This document shows, piece by piece, positions 46,547 to 54,917 of a stretch of 64,000 nt of DNA. The DNA comes from Gammaproteobacteria bacterium. GTDB taxonomy: Bacteria > Pseudomonadota > Gammaproteobacteria > Competibacterales > Competibacteraceae. Numbering within the stretch: position 1 is the stretch's first letter; every line of letters starts with the position of its first letter. The stretch spans positions 1 through 64,000 of the forward strand of contig JACKMZ010000006.1 of assembly GCA_024235135.1 (NCBI GenBank), in the 5' to 3' direction. The position numbers and the translations under genes are program-made. Under the pieces are notes generated by a model. It was not told the DNA's origin and ran no database searches. It worked only from the letters and a program-made list of their open reading frames with translations.

Positions 46547-47764
46547 CTAAAACCCGGCATTATCCTTGGCTTTATTGCTTCCGTTGTCTTTCCACTTACC
46601 GCTTTCCTTCTTTAATTTATAGTGCACTCTCCATGGAAAGAAATCGGAAATCAAATACCATTTCCCAGCGATTTCCAAGCGCGTGAATTCCAGGAAATGA
46701 ATACGCCATTCGACGGTATTGCCATTGGCTCCGGCGGAGTGGAGGATACCCCGCGAAGGCGTATCGATGCCCCAGAGCTTGCCACTGTGCGGGGCGGTAT
46801 ACGGATCGTTGTCCTCGTCACCCACGCCTGCATCGTCGTTGCCGGCGACCAGCAAGTCCCTAAAGGAGATCGCCCCGGCCCCACCGGGACGCCCATCGCC
46901 ATCCGTCAGACTGGGGAAATTATGAAAATTGCCATGAAACGAAGCATCTCCCGGCAGGGACACGCCAGAGGGATTGAGGGTCTTCTGACGAATCTTGCGC
47001 GAACTATCCCATTTCTTGGTCGCGCCGCCGCTGAGCGCATCCCCTTTGTAATTCAATCCGCCCGACGGCGGCACCGGGACGGTGTTAGCGCCACTCAGAT
47101 CGGGCCGATCGACGGCGGTGATGAGCGTCGCCGGTTTGATCGCGTGGTGAAATTCATAGCCCATACTGACGAGGAAAAACGTGCCCTTGTCGCCGGTGGT
47201 GTTGGACGCGTCCGTGGCGCTGATGTCCGCCCAGACGATCCACACATTGAGTGTATCCACTACCGCGCCGCTGGTCTTGTCCTTGATCTTGACCGGAAAA
47301 TGACCGGGGCTGGAGCGCGATACCGTCGCCTTATGTGGAGTGGCTGGCACGGGGGTCGCCCCATCCCATACGAATTTCGTCGCGAAATCGGTACTGTCGC
47401 TAGCCTTGAGCGTCACGGAGGGCGACATCGATTGCATATTGAACGGCCATTGGGAAAACGTGCTCATAAAGGCCGTCACCTTGGGGGAAACATAATGCTT
47501 TTGCCCGCCCGCGCCACGATTGCTGGGCACCAGATCGCCGGTCTGGCCCCGTTGATTATCGTCGGGCTCAATGGTAACCGGGGTAGCGGGCGCACCGCCG
47601 GGAATCATAATCACATCCCCAGGATAAATAACATTCGGATTCGGCCGTTTCGCTCGAAAAGCCGCATTATCCGGGTGATTGTAAATATCCTGCCAGCGCA
47701 TGCCATGCCGGCTGGCTATCGCCGAAAGAGTGTCTCCCGCTTTTACGGTATAAGGGGTCGCCAT
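46547..47764 (-). CDS. LysM-domain protein of unknown function, copy 2
   Basis: 405 residues, exactly the length of copy 1. ATG 47764 aligns with the copy 1 start and has GGAG 11 nt upstream; a GTG at 47779 is the alternative. Domain order is the same: LysM (3-55), beta-rich middle, Asp/Gly-rich C-terminal half, and a common ending (NGSNKAKDNAGF against NGSNKALDNSGF). The LysM part and the GDEDNDPYTAPHSGKLWGID region are almost unchanged; differences gather at about 92-110, 138-145 and 225-240. This pattern suggests selection to vary exposed loops after duplication. Function unknown. Confidence 0.85.
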   Translation of the reverse strand: MATPYTVKAGDTLSAIASRHGMRWQDIYNHPDNAAFRAKRPNPNVIYPGDVIMIPGGAPATPVTIEPDDNQRGQTGDLVPSNRGAGGQKHYVSPKVTAFMSTFSQWPFNMQSMSPSVTLKASDSTDFATKFVWDGATPVPATPHKATVSRSSPGHFPVKIKDKTSGAVVDTLNVWIVWADISATDASNTTGDKGTFFLVSMGYEFHHAIKPATLITAVDRPDLSGANTVPVPPSGGLNYKGDALSGGATKKWDSSRKIRQKTLNPSGVSLPGDASFHGNFHNFPSLTDGDGRPGGAGAISFRDLLVAGNDDAGVGDEDNDPYTAPHSGKLWGIDTPSRGILHSAGANGNTVEWRIHFLEFTRLEIAGKWYLISDFFPWRVHYKLKKESGKWKDNGSNKAKDNAGF

Positions 47765-48074
47765 AGGGACAAACTCCACCGAAGTAATTCAGATCTCGAT
47801 GAAGTGCATTTCTCGCGCCACTGACTGGCGACCCAGATAATTCTGGAAGAAACGCTCAACTCACAAAAAGAACCGGTTCAAAATGATCTTTCGTTGATTC
47901 ATTCTGACCGGTCCATTTTGAACTTTTGGCATCGATTAATCAGCGACGCTGACTATCGATTAGGTATTGAAATATTTGTTTTATCGAACGAGTTCCAAAT
48001 TTTAATAGATAAGGCTTATTAGCTGGGCATGTGCTAACGAACCGCGCGGTTTTATGGATACGAAAATAAAACAG
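47765..48074 (-). promoter_or_regulatory. AT-rich region between LysM copy 2 and mltD
   Basis: 310 bp with no convincing gene, upstream of LysM copy 2 and downstream of mltD. It contains a 10-bp inverted repeat (47876-47885 and 47914-47923), a small dyad TCAGCG-A-CGCTGA (47940-47952) and two direct ATCGATTA copies around it. Likely holds the mltD terminator, the LysM promoter, or both. Confidence 0.45.
47876..47923. repeat. 10-bp inverted repeat GTTCAAAATG...CATTTTGAAC
   Basis: Perfect 10-bp arms separated by 28 nt. On the minus strand the second arm is followed by CGGTTCTTTTTG, so it could be a weak terminator for mltD; it could also be an operator for the LysM gene. Confidence 0.6.
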
Positions 48075-49460
48075 TCAACCCCGCGAAGCAGGATAGATCA
48101 GCAATTCCTGACCCGGCAATAAAACGCTTTTGACCGATAGCGAATTCCACTGCGCCAGTTTGACGTAGGAAATGCCGTATTGATCGGCTATTTTGGAAAG
48201 CGTGTCGCCTTTCTTGACGGTATGCGTCCGCACCGCAATGAGTTCCGCGCCATCCAGATTCTGAGCCAACAATTCCGCCTGATCCAAGGGCAGCATGAGG
48301 TTGTAGGTCCGCTCCGGTATGTCCATATACGCCTTGAAGGCCGGATTGAAACGGCTGAATTCATCGATGGGTACGCCCGAAGCCGCCACGTTGTTCAGAA
48401 GCTCGCTGTCAGCCTCTACCTTGATCCGGGCGAGGTACGGCAAGGTATTGATCTTCTTCAACTTCAAGCCGTTCTCCTGTGGGTCGAAGACGACCCGCGA
48501 CAGAGCGGCGATCTGGGGAACGTAAGCTTTCGTCTCGGCGGGCAGGTCCAGATTCCAATAGTTCGCCTCCAATCCTGCCTCTTGAGCGGCCTGCATCGCT
48601 TTTTGCACGGCGCCTTCTCCCACGTTGTAGGCGGCCAACGCCAGCAGCCAATCACCGTTGAAAAGCTTGTGCAGATAGCTCAGATAGGTCAGCGCAGCCC
48701 GCGTGGACGAATAAACATCGTAACGTCCGTCATAGCCGTCAACGATCTGTAGTCCGTATTGCTCGCCGGTAGCCGGCATAATTTGCCAGAGCCCGGCGGC
48801 TCCCTTGGGAGATATCGCCGTGGGATCGAAGGCGCTTTCCACCATGGGTAGCAAAGCCAGGTCGGACGGCAAACCGCGCCGCTCGGTTTCTTCCACGATG
48901 AAATGCAGAAATGGCGCGCAGCGATTGGCGAGAAGGTTCAAATAACCTGGGTTATTGCGGATATAAGCGATGCGTTCTTCGATACGGGGATTTTCGTCAT
49001 CGACGAGAACCAGGCGTTTACGCACGCGGTCCCAGAGGCCATCCTTCAGGGATTTGACGTTCTTCGAACGATCGACCTTGGTGATCGGTGGCTTGGTGGG
49101 TACTCCGGCGGACTGTGCCGCGGGCAGCCCGCCAGTCGCTTCGATCGGCTTGACATGAGCTTGGAGGGTCTTGATTGCAGGATGTTTCGAACCTCCAGGC
49201 AGATGGGTTACGCCGGTTGCCCGACCTTCCCGCAACAGAATGATGACATCGGGCGATGGTGCGACCCGTTGCAACACGACGGGTTCGGGCTTGGCCTCGT
49301 TTTCTACCCCTCGATCGCGCCCGGCGGCGCCTGTATTGACGATCTGGTCGGGTTGTCGCTTATGGCCGCTGGTTTCCCCTAACGAGGAACCCGGCCAGAC
49401 CAGAATGATGACAAGCATGAGCGGTATACTGACCGCGATAGGGCTGTGGACTGAAAACAA
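48075..49460 (-). CDS. mltD: Membrane-bound lytic murein transglycosylase D
   Basis: 461 residues. The start is decided by the ribosome site: AGGAGG at 49476-49471 lies 10 nt before the TTG at 49460, whereas the longer TTG at 49469 is only 1 nt away. The signal peptide (MFSVHSPIAVS start, hydrophobic to ~28) follows. No lipobox Cys is evident. The catalytic GH23 domain has Glu in LLPMVESAFDP, then SPKGAAGLWQIMP and ALAAYNVGEGAV. One C-terminal LysM (HTVKKGDTLSKIADQYG) binds peptidoglycan; E. coli MltD has two. It cleaves murein glycans to 1,6-anhydro products. Confidence 0.93.
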   Translation of the reverse strand: MFSVHSPIAVSIPLMLVIILVWPGSSLGETSGHKRQPDQIVNTGAAGRDRGVENEAKPEPVVLQRVAPSPDVIILLREGRATGVTHLPGGSKHPAIKTLQAHVKPIEATGGLPAAQSAGVPTKPPITKVDRSKNVKSLKDGLWDRVRKRLVLVDDENPRIEERIAYIRNNPGYLNLLANRCAPFLHFIVEETERRGLPSDLALLPMVESAFDPTAISPKGAAGLWQIMPATGEQYGLQIVDGYDGRYDVYSSTRAALTYLSYLHKLFNGDWLLALAAYNVGEGAVQKAMQAAQEAGLEANYWNLDLPAETKAYVPQIAALSRVVFDPQENGLKLKKINTLPYLARIKVEADSELLNNVAASGVPIDEFSRFNPAFKAYMDIPERTYNLMLPLDQAELLAQNLDGAELIAVRTHTVKKGDTLSKIADQYGISYVKLAQWNSLSVKSVLLPGQELLIYPASRG

Positions 49461-49729
49461 TGTGAACAAACCTCCTGCTATCCCCCTGGCCAGAGGGAAT
49501 GGCCGATTTCCCGAAGCCGACGAAATTCGGGTGACTCAGGTCATCATCAAGAAACCGACTGAACCGAAACTGAACCGAAACTGAAGCGTCCAGAAAACCA
49601 CCTGAACGTGAGGTCATGGGACGGAGGGTGATATAACACACTCCCAGCAGTGGGCTGATAATACGTTCGACGCGCTCAACTGGCAACTTTCAACCACAAG
49701 ATGAACGATCTTCGAGCAGGAGACGGACC

Positions 49730-50209
49730 ATGCTCTACGAATCCTTTGGACGGGGCCACGTCCTGTTCACGATCCTCGCGCTGATCTGGATGCAGGCGGT
49801 ATCGGCCGACCCCAATACTACTAACCTGGATGCGAACGGCCTGGCCGTACAGGGTTACGATCCGGTCGCCTACTTCACGTTGGGTAAACCGCTCATGGGT
49901 AAACCCGAGTATTCAACGACCTTCGACGACGCGACTTACCGCTTCGCCAACTCGGCGAACCGTGAAGCCTTTCAGCGAACACCCGACCGCTACGTGCCGC
50001 AATACGGAGGATACTGCGCACTGGGCGTTTCGCTGGGCAGAAAATTCGATGGCGATCCCCAACAATGGAAAATCGTGGGCGGTAAACTGTACCTGAACGT
50101 CAACGCCGATGCGGCGCGAGTCTGGAACCGGGACATTCCCGGCAATATCACCAAGGCGGACGCGCAATGGCCGAAAATCGGTCCGATTCCGGCCGCCGAA
50201 TTGGAATGA
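49730..50209 (+). CDS. Secreted YHS-domain protein
   Basis: 159 residues. AGGAGA lies 7 nt before ATG 49730. A signal peptide ends near AVSAD. The YHS domain shows VQGYDPVAYFT, TYRFANSANREAFQ, PDRYVPQYGGYCALGVS. YHS domains are small, often metal-binding folds; here a periplasmic place is likely. Similar proteins occur beside copper or iron handling genes, but none are adjacent, so no role is assigned. Single-gene unit, convergent with the adenosyltransferase gene. Confidence 0.88.
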   Translation: MLYESFGRGHVLFTILALIWMQAVSADPNTTNLDANGLAVQGYDPVAYFTLGKPLMGKPEYSTTFDDATYRFANSANREAFQRTPDRYVPQYGGYCALGVSLGRKFDGDPQQWKIVGGKLYLNVNADAARVWNRDIPGNITKADAQWPKIGPIPAAELE

Positions 50210-50253
50210 ATGATTCCGGCCGCCACTGACCGCCTTCCCGTATTATTTACCCT

Positions 50254-50841
50254 CTACGGGCCAGGCTCGGGTTCGGTCGGTTCGATTTTGCGGCCTTGCC
50301 GGTCATGCCGCCACAAAACTTCCTGACCCCCTTCGTCACGCGCCAGAATCCGGCACAGCACAAACAATAAATCCGATAGCCGATTCAAATAGGCTTGGGC
50401 ATAAGGGTTGAGGCTGTCCTGACGGGACAAACTGACCATGTGCCGCTCGGCGCGCCGGCACACGGCCCTCGCGAGATGACACGGCGCGGCCGCCGGACCG
50501 CCGCCAGGCAGGATGAATTCTTTCAACGGCGGCAACTCCCCGTTGAAAACGTCCAATTCCCGCTCCAAAACGGTCACATCGTCCACCCGAATGGCTTCAT
50601 AGCCCGGCATACTCAGTTCGCCGCCCAGATCGAACAGTTTGTGCTGGACCTCGCTCAGGCAGTCGCGAATCGTGGCCCGAACCTCATGCACCAGGACCAT
50701 GCCGATGGTGCAGTTCAATTCATCCACCTGTCCGATGGTTTCGATACGTAGGCTGTCTTTATCGATGCGCCCGCCGTCACCGAGTCCGGTAGTCCCCTTG
50801 TCGCCAGTTCGAGTGTAGATCTTGGAAAGTCGATGCCCCAT
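50254..50841 (-). CDS. PduO-type cob(I)alamin adenosyltransferase
   Basis: 195 residues. Family blocks: KIYTRTGDKGTTGLGDG (ATP site), IGQVDELNCTIG, CRRAERHMVSL and YLNRLSDLLFVLCR (ATP and cobalamin residues). It transfers the adenosyl group of ATP to cob(I)alamin to make coenzyme B12. No other cobalamin gene is nearby. The C-terminal tail beyond VLWRHD is variable. It stands alone between convergent YHS and the hybrid kinase gene on the same strand. Confidence 0.92.
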   Translation of the reverse strand: MGHRLSKIYTRTGDKGTTGLGDGGRIDKDSLRIETIGQVDELNCTIGMVLVHEVRATIRDCLSEVQHKLFDLGGELSMPGYEAIRVDDVTVLERELDVFNGELPPLKEFILPGGGPAAAPCHLARAVCRRAERHMVSLSRQDSLNPYAQAYLNRLSDLLFVLCRILARDEGGQEVLWRHDRQGRKIEPTEPEPGP

Positions 50842-50966
50842 ATACGGTTCCTGTACGGTCGTTCAAATGAAGGGAATGGCTGCCACCTTAACAAGTTTGT
50901 CGGGGTCGGGACAGTCGGCGGTCCACCGAACTGTTCGTTAGGCTTGATCCCATGAGCAATGGGTCA

Positions 50967-52865
50967 TCAAGTCGCCATCCGGCTGCTCGATCCCTGAGTG
51001 GGCAACCAACGCGCGAGGATCTTTTGGAGTTGAGTTTGTCTGAAGGGCTTGGTGAGATAATCATTCATACCGGCGGCGAGGCACTGCTCGCGGAACCCGG
51101 CCATGGCGTTGGCCGTCAGCGCGATGATCGGCGTCGGCTCCGTCCCCGCGCCCAGTTCCCTTTGTCGTACTTGTCGGGTTGCCGATAAACCGTCCAATTC
51201 CGGCATCTGGCAATCCATCAACACCATGTCGTACATCTCCCGACCCAAGGCGTCCAAAGCCTCCGCGCCATTGCCGACCGCATCGACCCGGCAACCCAGT
51301 TGTTCCAGCATATAACGCAGCAATTCCTGATTGATCGGATTATCCTCGGCTATCAATACCTTCGCGTAGAAGGCATGGGCCGTGTCCTGCTGCAATTCCG
51401 GGGCGGTTGCCGCGTCGATGTCCGATGTCTGCTCGGCATCGATCGCCAACTTTACCGTGAACCAGAATCTGGAACCGGCTTCGACCCGGCTTTCGACGCC
51501 GATCTCCCCACCCATCAAATGCACCAGACGCCGGCAGATGGCGAGTCCCAAGCCGGTACCGCCATAGCGGCGGGTGGTGGTCTCGTCAGCTTGCGTGAAC
51601 GACTCGAAGACCCTGGCCTGAACTTCGGGAGCTATGCCAATTCCGGTGTCATCGACAGCGAACCACAAGGCTATGGTTTTCCTCTGACGCTCATGGATAC
51701 GCAAACTGACCTGGACTTCGCCCTGATCCGTGAACTTGATGGCGTTGTCCAGCAGGTTCAGCAATATCTGGCGCAGCCGTCCGGGATCACCCTGCACACT
51801 CTGGGGCATCTCGACCGGCACATCGAATTTGGCGGCCAATCCCTTGATTTTCGCCTGCTCAAGCATCAGGGCGGATATGTCCTCCAGCAAGGCATGCAGA
51901 TCAAACGGCGCGTTTTCCATTTCCAACCGTCCAGCCTCGATCTTAGCCATATCGAGCACGTCATTGATGATGGCCAGCAAGGCTTGTCCGGAACGTTGCG
52001 CGGTGTCCGCCAAATGCCATTGACGGCTGCTCAGATCGGTTTGTAACAGCAGTTCGAGCATACCCAGCACACCGTTCATCGGTGTACGGATTTCATGACT
52101 CATGGTAGCCAGAAAAACGCTTTTAGCGTGGTTCGCCGCCTCCGCCGCCTCCTTGGCCTGACGCAAGTAGACTTCCATGCGACGGCGTTCCTCGATCTCC
52201 GCCAACAACTGGCTATTCAGTTGATCCGCTTTCCGCTTGTCCAATTCCATGCGAGAAAGCAGATCCTGTCGTTCAAAACGGAGCAACAGCATACTGCGGA
52301 CCATCCGGTGGGTATTCCAAGCCACGATGGTGACGACGACGAGATACAGCAGAACCAGGGGCGCCATGACCTGGCCCAATTCGCCTGTTCGCAAATAGAA
52401 CTGTGCACTAAGCGGCAACAGGACCGGCAATAGGAAAGCCAGCACATCTTCCATACGCGCCGCATGCACCGAGATGGCCCCCAAGGCCATACCCGCGAGC
52501 ACCAAAGCGATGACCGTTTGATGCACAAGGGTATCGGGAAACAGGAACAGCGGCACCGCGCCCCAAGCGATACCGGAGAGGAACGTGCCGAGCAAATAAC
52601 TTCTGCCCCAAAAGACGGACGATTCGCTGGTTCTGGAGTTGGCCATGTACCGATACACCAACGCCGATCGGCCCAGGGTGACCAAAGTGAGGCAGGCGAA
52701 CCAGATGAGCAGTGCCCTGAAAGAGGTTTGAAGGCTTTCTACATACAGGACAAGAATGGCATTGAGCAGAGCCACCAGGTAAGGCACGGGCGCGTTGGAA
52801 TAGAGCAGCGCGACCTGCCCGGCATACACCCGCTCATTTGTGTTTCGGGATTCCTTGGCCACCAT
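50967..52865 (-). CDS. Hybrid sensor histidine kinase (BarA-type layout)
   Basis: 632 residues. About six hydrophobic segments in residues 25-200 make an integral-membrane sensor with no large periplasmic domain. A coiled-coil (ERRRMEVYLRQAKEAAEAANH) leads to the H-box MSHEIRTPMNG, then NLLDNAIKF, DDTGIGI, GGTGLGLAI. The C-terminal receiver domain has IAEDNPINQE, phospho-acceptor Asp in LMDCQMPELDG and Lys in TKPFRQ. There is no Hpt domain, so the phosphorelay must use another protein. Signal unknown. No adjacent response regulator. Confidence 0.92.
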   Translation of the reverse strand: MVAKESRNTNERVYAGQVALLYSNAPVPYLVALLNAILVLYVESLQTSFRALLIWFACLTLVTLGRSALVYRYMANSRTSESSVFWGRSYLLGTFLSGIAWGAVPLFLFPDTLVHQTVIALVLAGMALGAISVHAARMEDVLAFLLPVLLPLSAQFYLRTGELGQVMAPLVLLYLVVVTIVAWNTHRMVRSMLLLRFERQDLLSRMELDKRKADQLNSQLLAEIEERRRMEVYLRQAKEAAEAANHAKSVFLATMSHEIRTPMNGVLGMLELLLQTDLSSRQWHLADTAQRSGQALLAIINDVLDMAKIEAGRLEMENAPFDLHALLEDISALMLEQAKIKGLAAKFDVPVEMPQSVQGDPGRLRQILLNLLDNAIKFTDQGEVQVSLRIHERQRKTIALWFAVDDTGIGIAPEVQARVFESFTQADETTTRRYGGTGLGLAICRRLVHLMGGEIGVESRVEAGSRFWFTVKLAIDAEQTSDIDAATAPELQQDTAHAFYAKVLIAEDNPINQELLRYMLEQLGCRVDAVGNGAEALDALGREMYDMVLMDCQMPELDGLSATRQVRQRELGAGTEPTPIIALTANAMAGFREQCLAAGMNDYLTKPFRQTQLQKILARWLPTQGSSSRMAT

Positions 52866-53101
52866 GGAATGGCTCGAATATTCTGTGTAGTTGCAATAAC
52901 ACGCAAGCCGTTCGAGTCGGTTCTATCGAACCGCGCGCGTACTTCTTAACGTTCTTAACTTAAAACTACTGGGCAAAATTTCCAGAACCGAATAAACAAA
53001 ATTTATAATCAAATTATTAGCGATTTGCCACGATACTTTGCCCGAAGGACTTATAGAGCCGAGATCCAAGAGACCTTAGGCAGGGGAATGTAGCTGAGTG
53101 A
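52866..53101. other. AT-rich gap between hybrid kinase and dcd genes
   Basis: 236 bp. It lies upstream of the kinase gene and downstream of dcd, both on the minus strand. The stretch about 52940-53030 is distinctly AT-rich and probably contains the kinase promoter, but I see no near-consensus boxes. No gene or clear hairpin found. Confidence 0.4.
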
Positions 53102-53704
53102 TTAACGGTTACCCATATCCGAATCGTCCGCCCCAATACGGCTCGGAAGCGGACCACTCTGGCCACGGTATTTCGCCCCACTACGTTTGTTGTAAGGACG
53201 CGCGGCGGGATTGGACAATGTCTCGAAATTGATGGCGCAAATCGTCATGCCTGGACGCAACGCCAGGGGTAGTTTGCCGCTATTGTAACATTCCAGAACG
53301 ATCGCCCCACTCCAGCCAGGATCGATCCGATGCGCCGTCACATGCACCATCAAACCCAGGCGGGCCAGACTGGAGCGGCCATCCAACCAGCCGACCAAAT
53401 CGTCGGGCAGCGTCACGGCTTCCGCCGTGACCGCCAAGGCCAGTTCGCCGGGATGGAGAAAAAAAGCATTTTCCGGAGCGATATGGATCTCCTTGCCCAT
53501 GATCCGGTTTATGGCCTTGTTGACTTCCTCGGAAGGGCCGCTGAGATCAATGTAGGGAGCGGCGTGATCGTTGAAAACGCGAAAACGGCTGCCCAGGCGC
53601 AAATCGACGCTGACTCCGTTGATCCGGTTCGCGGGAGGCCGCGGTTCAATACGGATCTTGCCTGACTCCAGGCACGCCTCGATGTCTTGATCGCACAGCC
53701 GCAT
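53102..53704 (-). CDS. dcd: dCTP deaminase
   Basis: 200 residues. Motifs: GVSVDLRLGSRFRVF near residue 30, DGRSSLARLGLMVH, and the active-site block HRIDPGWSGAIVLECYN with the catalytic Glu. It deaminates dCTP to dUTP as the main route to dTMP. The monofunctional type is favoured by length and gammaproteobacterial context. Lies 32 nt after mrp on the same strand, a pairing conserved in many proteobacteria. Confidence 0.95.
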   Translation of the reverse strand: MRLCDQDIEACLESGKIRIEPRPPANRINGVSVDLRLGSRFRVFNDHAAPYIDLSGPSEEVNKAINRIMGKEIHIAPENAFFLHPGELALAVTAEAVTLPDDLVGWLDGRSSLARLGLMVHVTAHRIDPGWSGAIVLECYNSGKLPLALRPGMTICAINFETLSNPAARPYNKRSGAKYRGQSGPLPSRIGADDSDMGNR

Positions 53705-53736
53705 CGCGTTATGACCTGCTCGTTGTTTCGACCGAC

Positions 53737-54828
53737 TCAGGAATTCTGAATGACGATGTTGGGGAATTTCTGACTGTAGCTCTTGGATTGCAAGGCCAGC
53801 TTGGCAGCGGCGTGGCGCGCGATTTCCCGATAGTTTTGGGCAATCGGACCATCCGGATCGGCGACCACGATGGGTGTGCCGTTGTCGGCGTCCTCACGGA
53901 TACGGATGTCCAGCGGCAAGGCGCCGAGGAAAGTGATCTGGTATTGCTCGGCCATCCGCTTGCCGCCCCCTTCACCGAAAATATGCTCCTCATGTCCGCA
54001 GTGACTGCAGATATGCGTGCTCATGTTTTCCACGACGCCCAGCACCGGCACCGATACCTTTTCGAACATCTTCAATCCCTTGCGAGCGTCCAGCAGCGCG
54101 ATGTCCTGAGGCGTGGTGACGATGATCGCGCCGCTGACCGGCACTTTCTGCGACAGGGTGAGTTGGGTATCGCCCGTGCCCGGCGGCAGGTCGATGACCA
54201 AGTAATCCAAATCCCGCCATTGCGTTTCCTTGAGGAGCTGCTCCAGAGCCTGGGTAACCATGGGGCCACGCCAAACCATCGGCGTTTCCTCGTCGATCAG
54301 ATAGCCGATGGACATGGATTGCAGGCCGTGACTGGTGATCGGTTCCAGTGACTTGCCGTCACGCGACTCGGGACGTAGTTGGGCGCCCAACATACGCGGC
54401 TGGCTGGGGCCGTAAATATCGGCGTCGAGAATGCCGACGGTCGCGCCTTCGGCCGACAGCGCCAGGGCGAAGTTGACGGCGGTGGTCGATTTGCCGACGC
54501 CGCCCTTGCCGGAAGCAACGGCCACGATATTTTTGACGCCCGGCAAGGGTTTCAAACCTTTCTGAACTTCATGGGAGACGATCTTGACGTGGCAGTCAAC
54601 CTGCGCTGAATTCACTCCCGGCAAGGCCGCAATCAATTTCTGCAGTTCGGCGCTGAGGGCGTCTTTGTAGCCGGCTGCCGGGAAGCCCAGTTCCACGCCG
54701 ACCGTGACTCGATCACCCGCGATGTCTATGGACTTGATGGATTTGGCGGCTACTAGGTCTTTCTCCAGGTAGGGATCGATGTATTCCTTGATGGCCATTT
54801 CCACTTGCAATCGGGAAATTTCAGTCAT
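53737..54828 (-). CDS. apbC: Mrp/ApbC iron-sulfur cluster carrier ATPase
   Basis: 363 residues. An N-terminal DUF59 (MIP18-like) domain (about 1-90) precedes the ParA/MinD-type ATPase with deviant Walker A SGKGGVGKSTTAVN, and the cluster-binding C-x2-C in ICSHCGHEEH. It assembles and hands over iron-sulfur clusters in the cytoplasm. ATG 54828 gives the full DUF59 domain. Upstream of dcd, probably co-transcribed. Confidence 0.94.
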   Translation of the reverse strand: MTEISRLQVEMAIKEYIDPYLEKDLVAAKSIKSIDIAGDRVTVGVELGFPAAGYKDALSAELQKLIAALPGVNSAQVDCHVKIVSHEVQKGLKPLPGVKNIVAVASGKGGVGKSTTAVNFALALSAEGATVGILDADIYGPSQPRMLGAQLRPESRDGKSLEPITSHGLQSMSIGYLIDEETPMVWRGPMVTQALEQLLKETQWRDLDYLVIDLPPGTGDTQLTLSQKVPVSGAIIVTTPQDIALLDARKGLKMFEKVSVPVLGVVENMSTHICSHCGHEEHIFGEGGGKRMAEQYQITFLGALPLDIRIREDADNGTPIVVADPDGPIAQNYREIARHAAAKLALQSKSYSQKFPNIVIQNS

Positions 54829-54917
54829 GAGGGGAGTCTCCTGAGGCGGAACGCCAGGGCTGGGTTATGATTGAATGGCTGGTCATTGTAACTGAATCCC
54901 CGCAAGCGGCTACCCTG

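Noticed and set aside
45053..49460. A type VI secretion or contractile-injection cluster
   Set aside because: LysM proteins without signal peptides suggested it, but no VgrG, PAAR, sheath, Hcp or baseplate gene is visible in the window.
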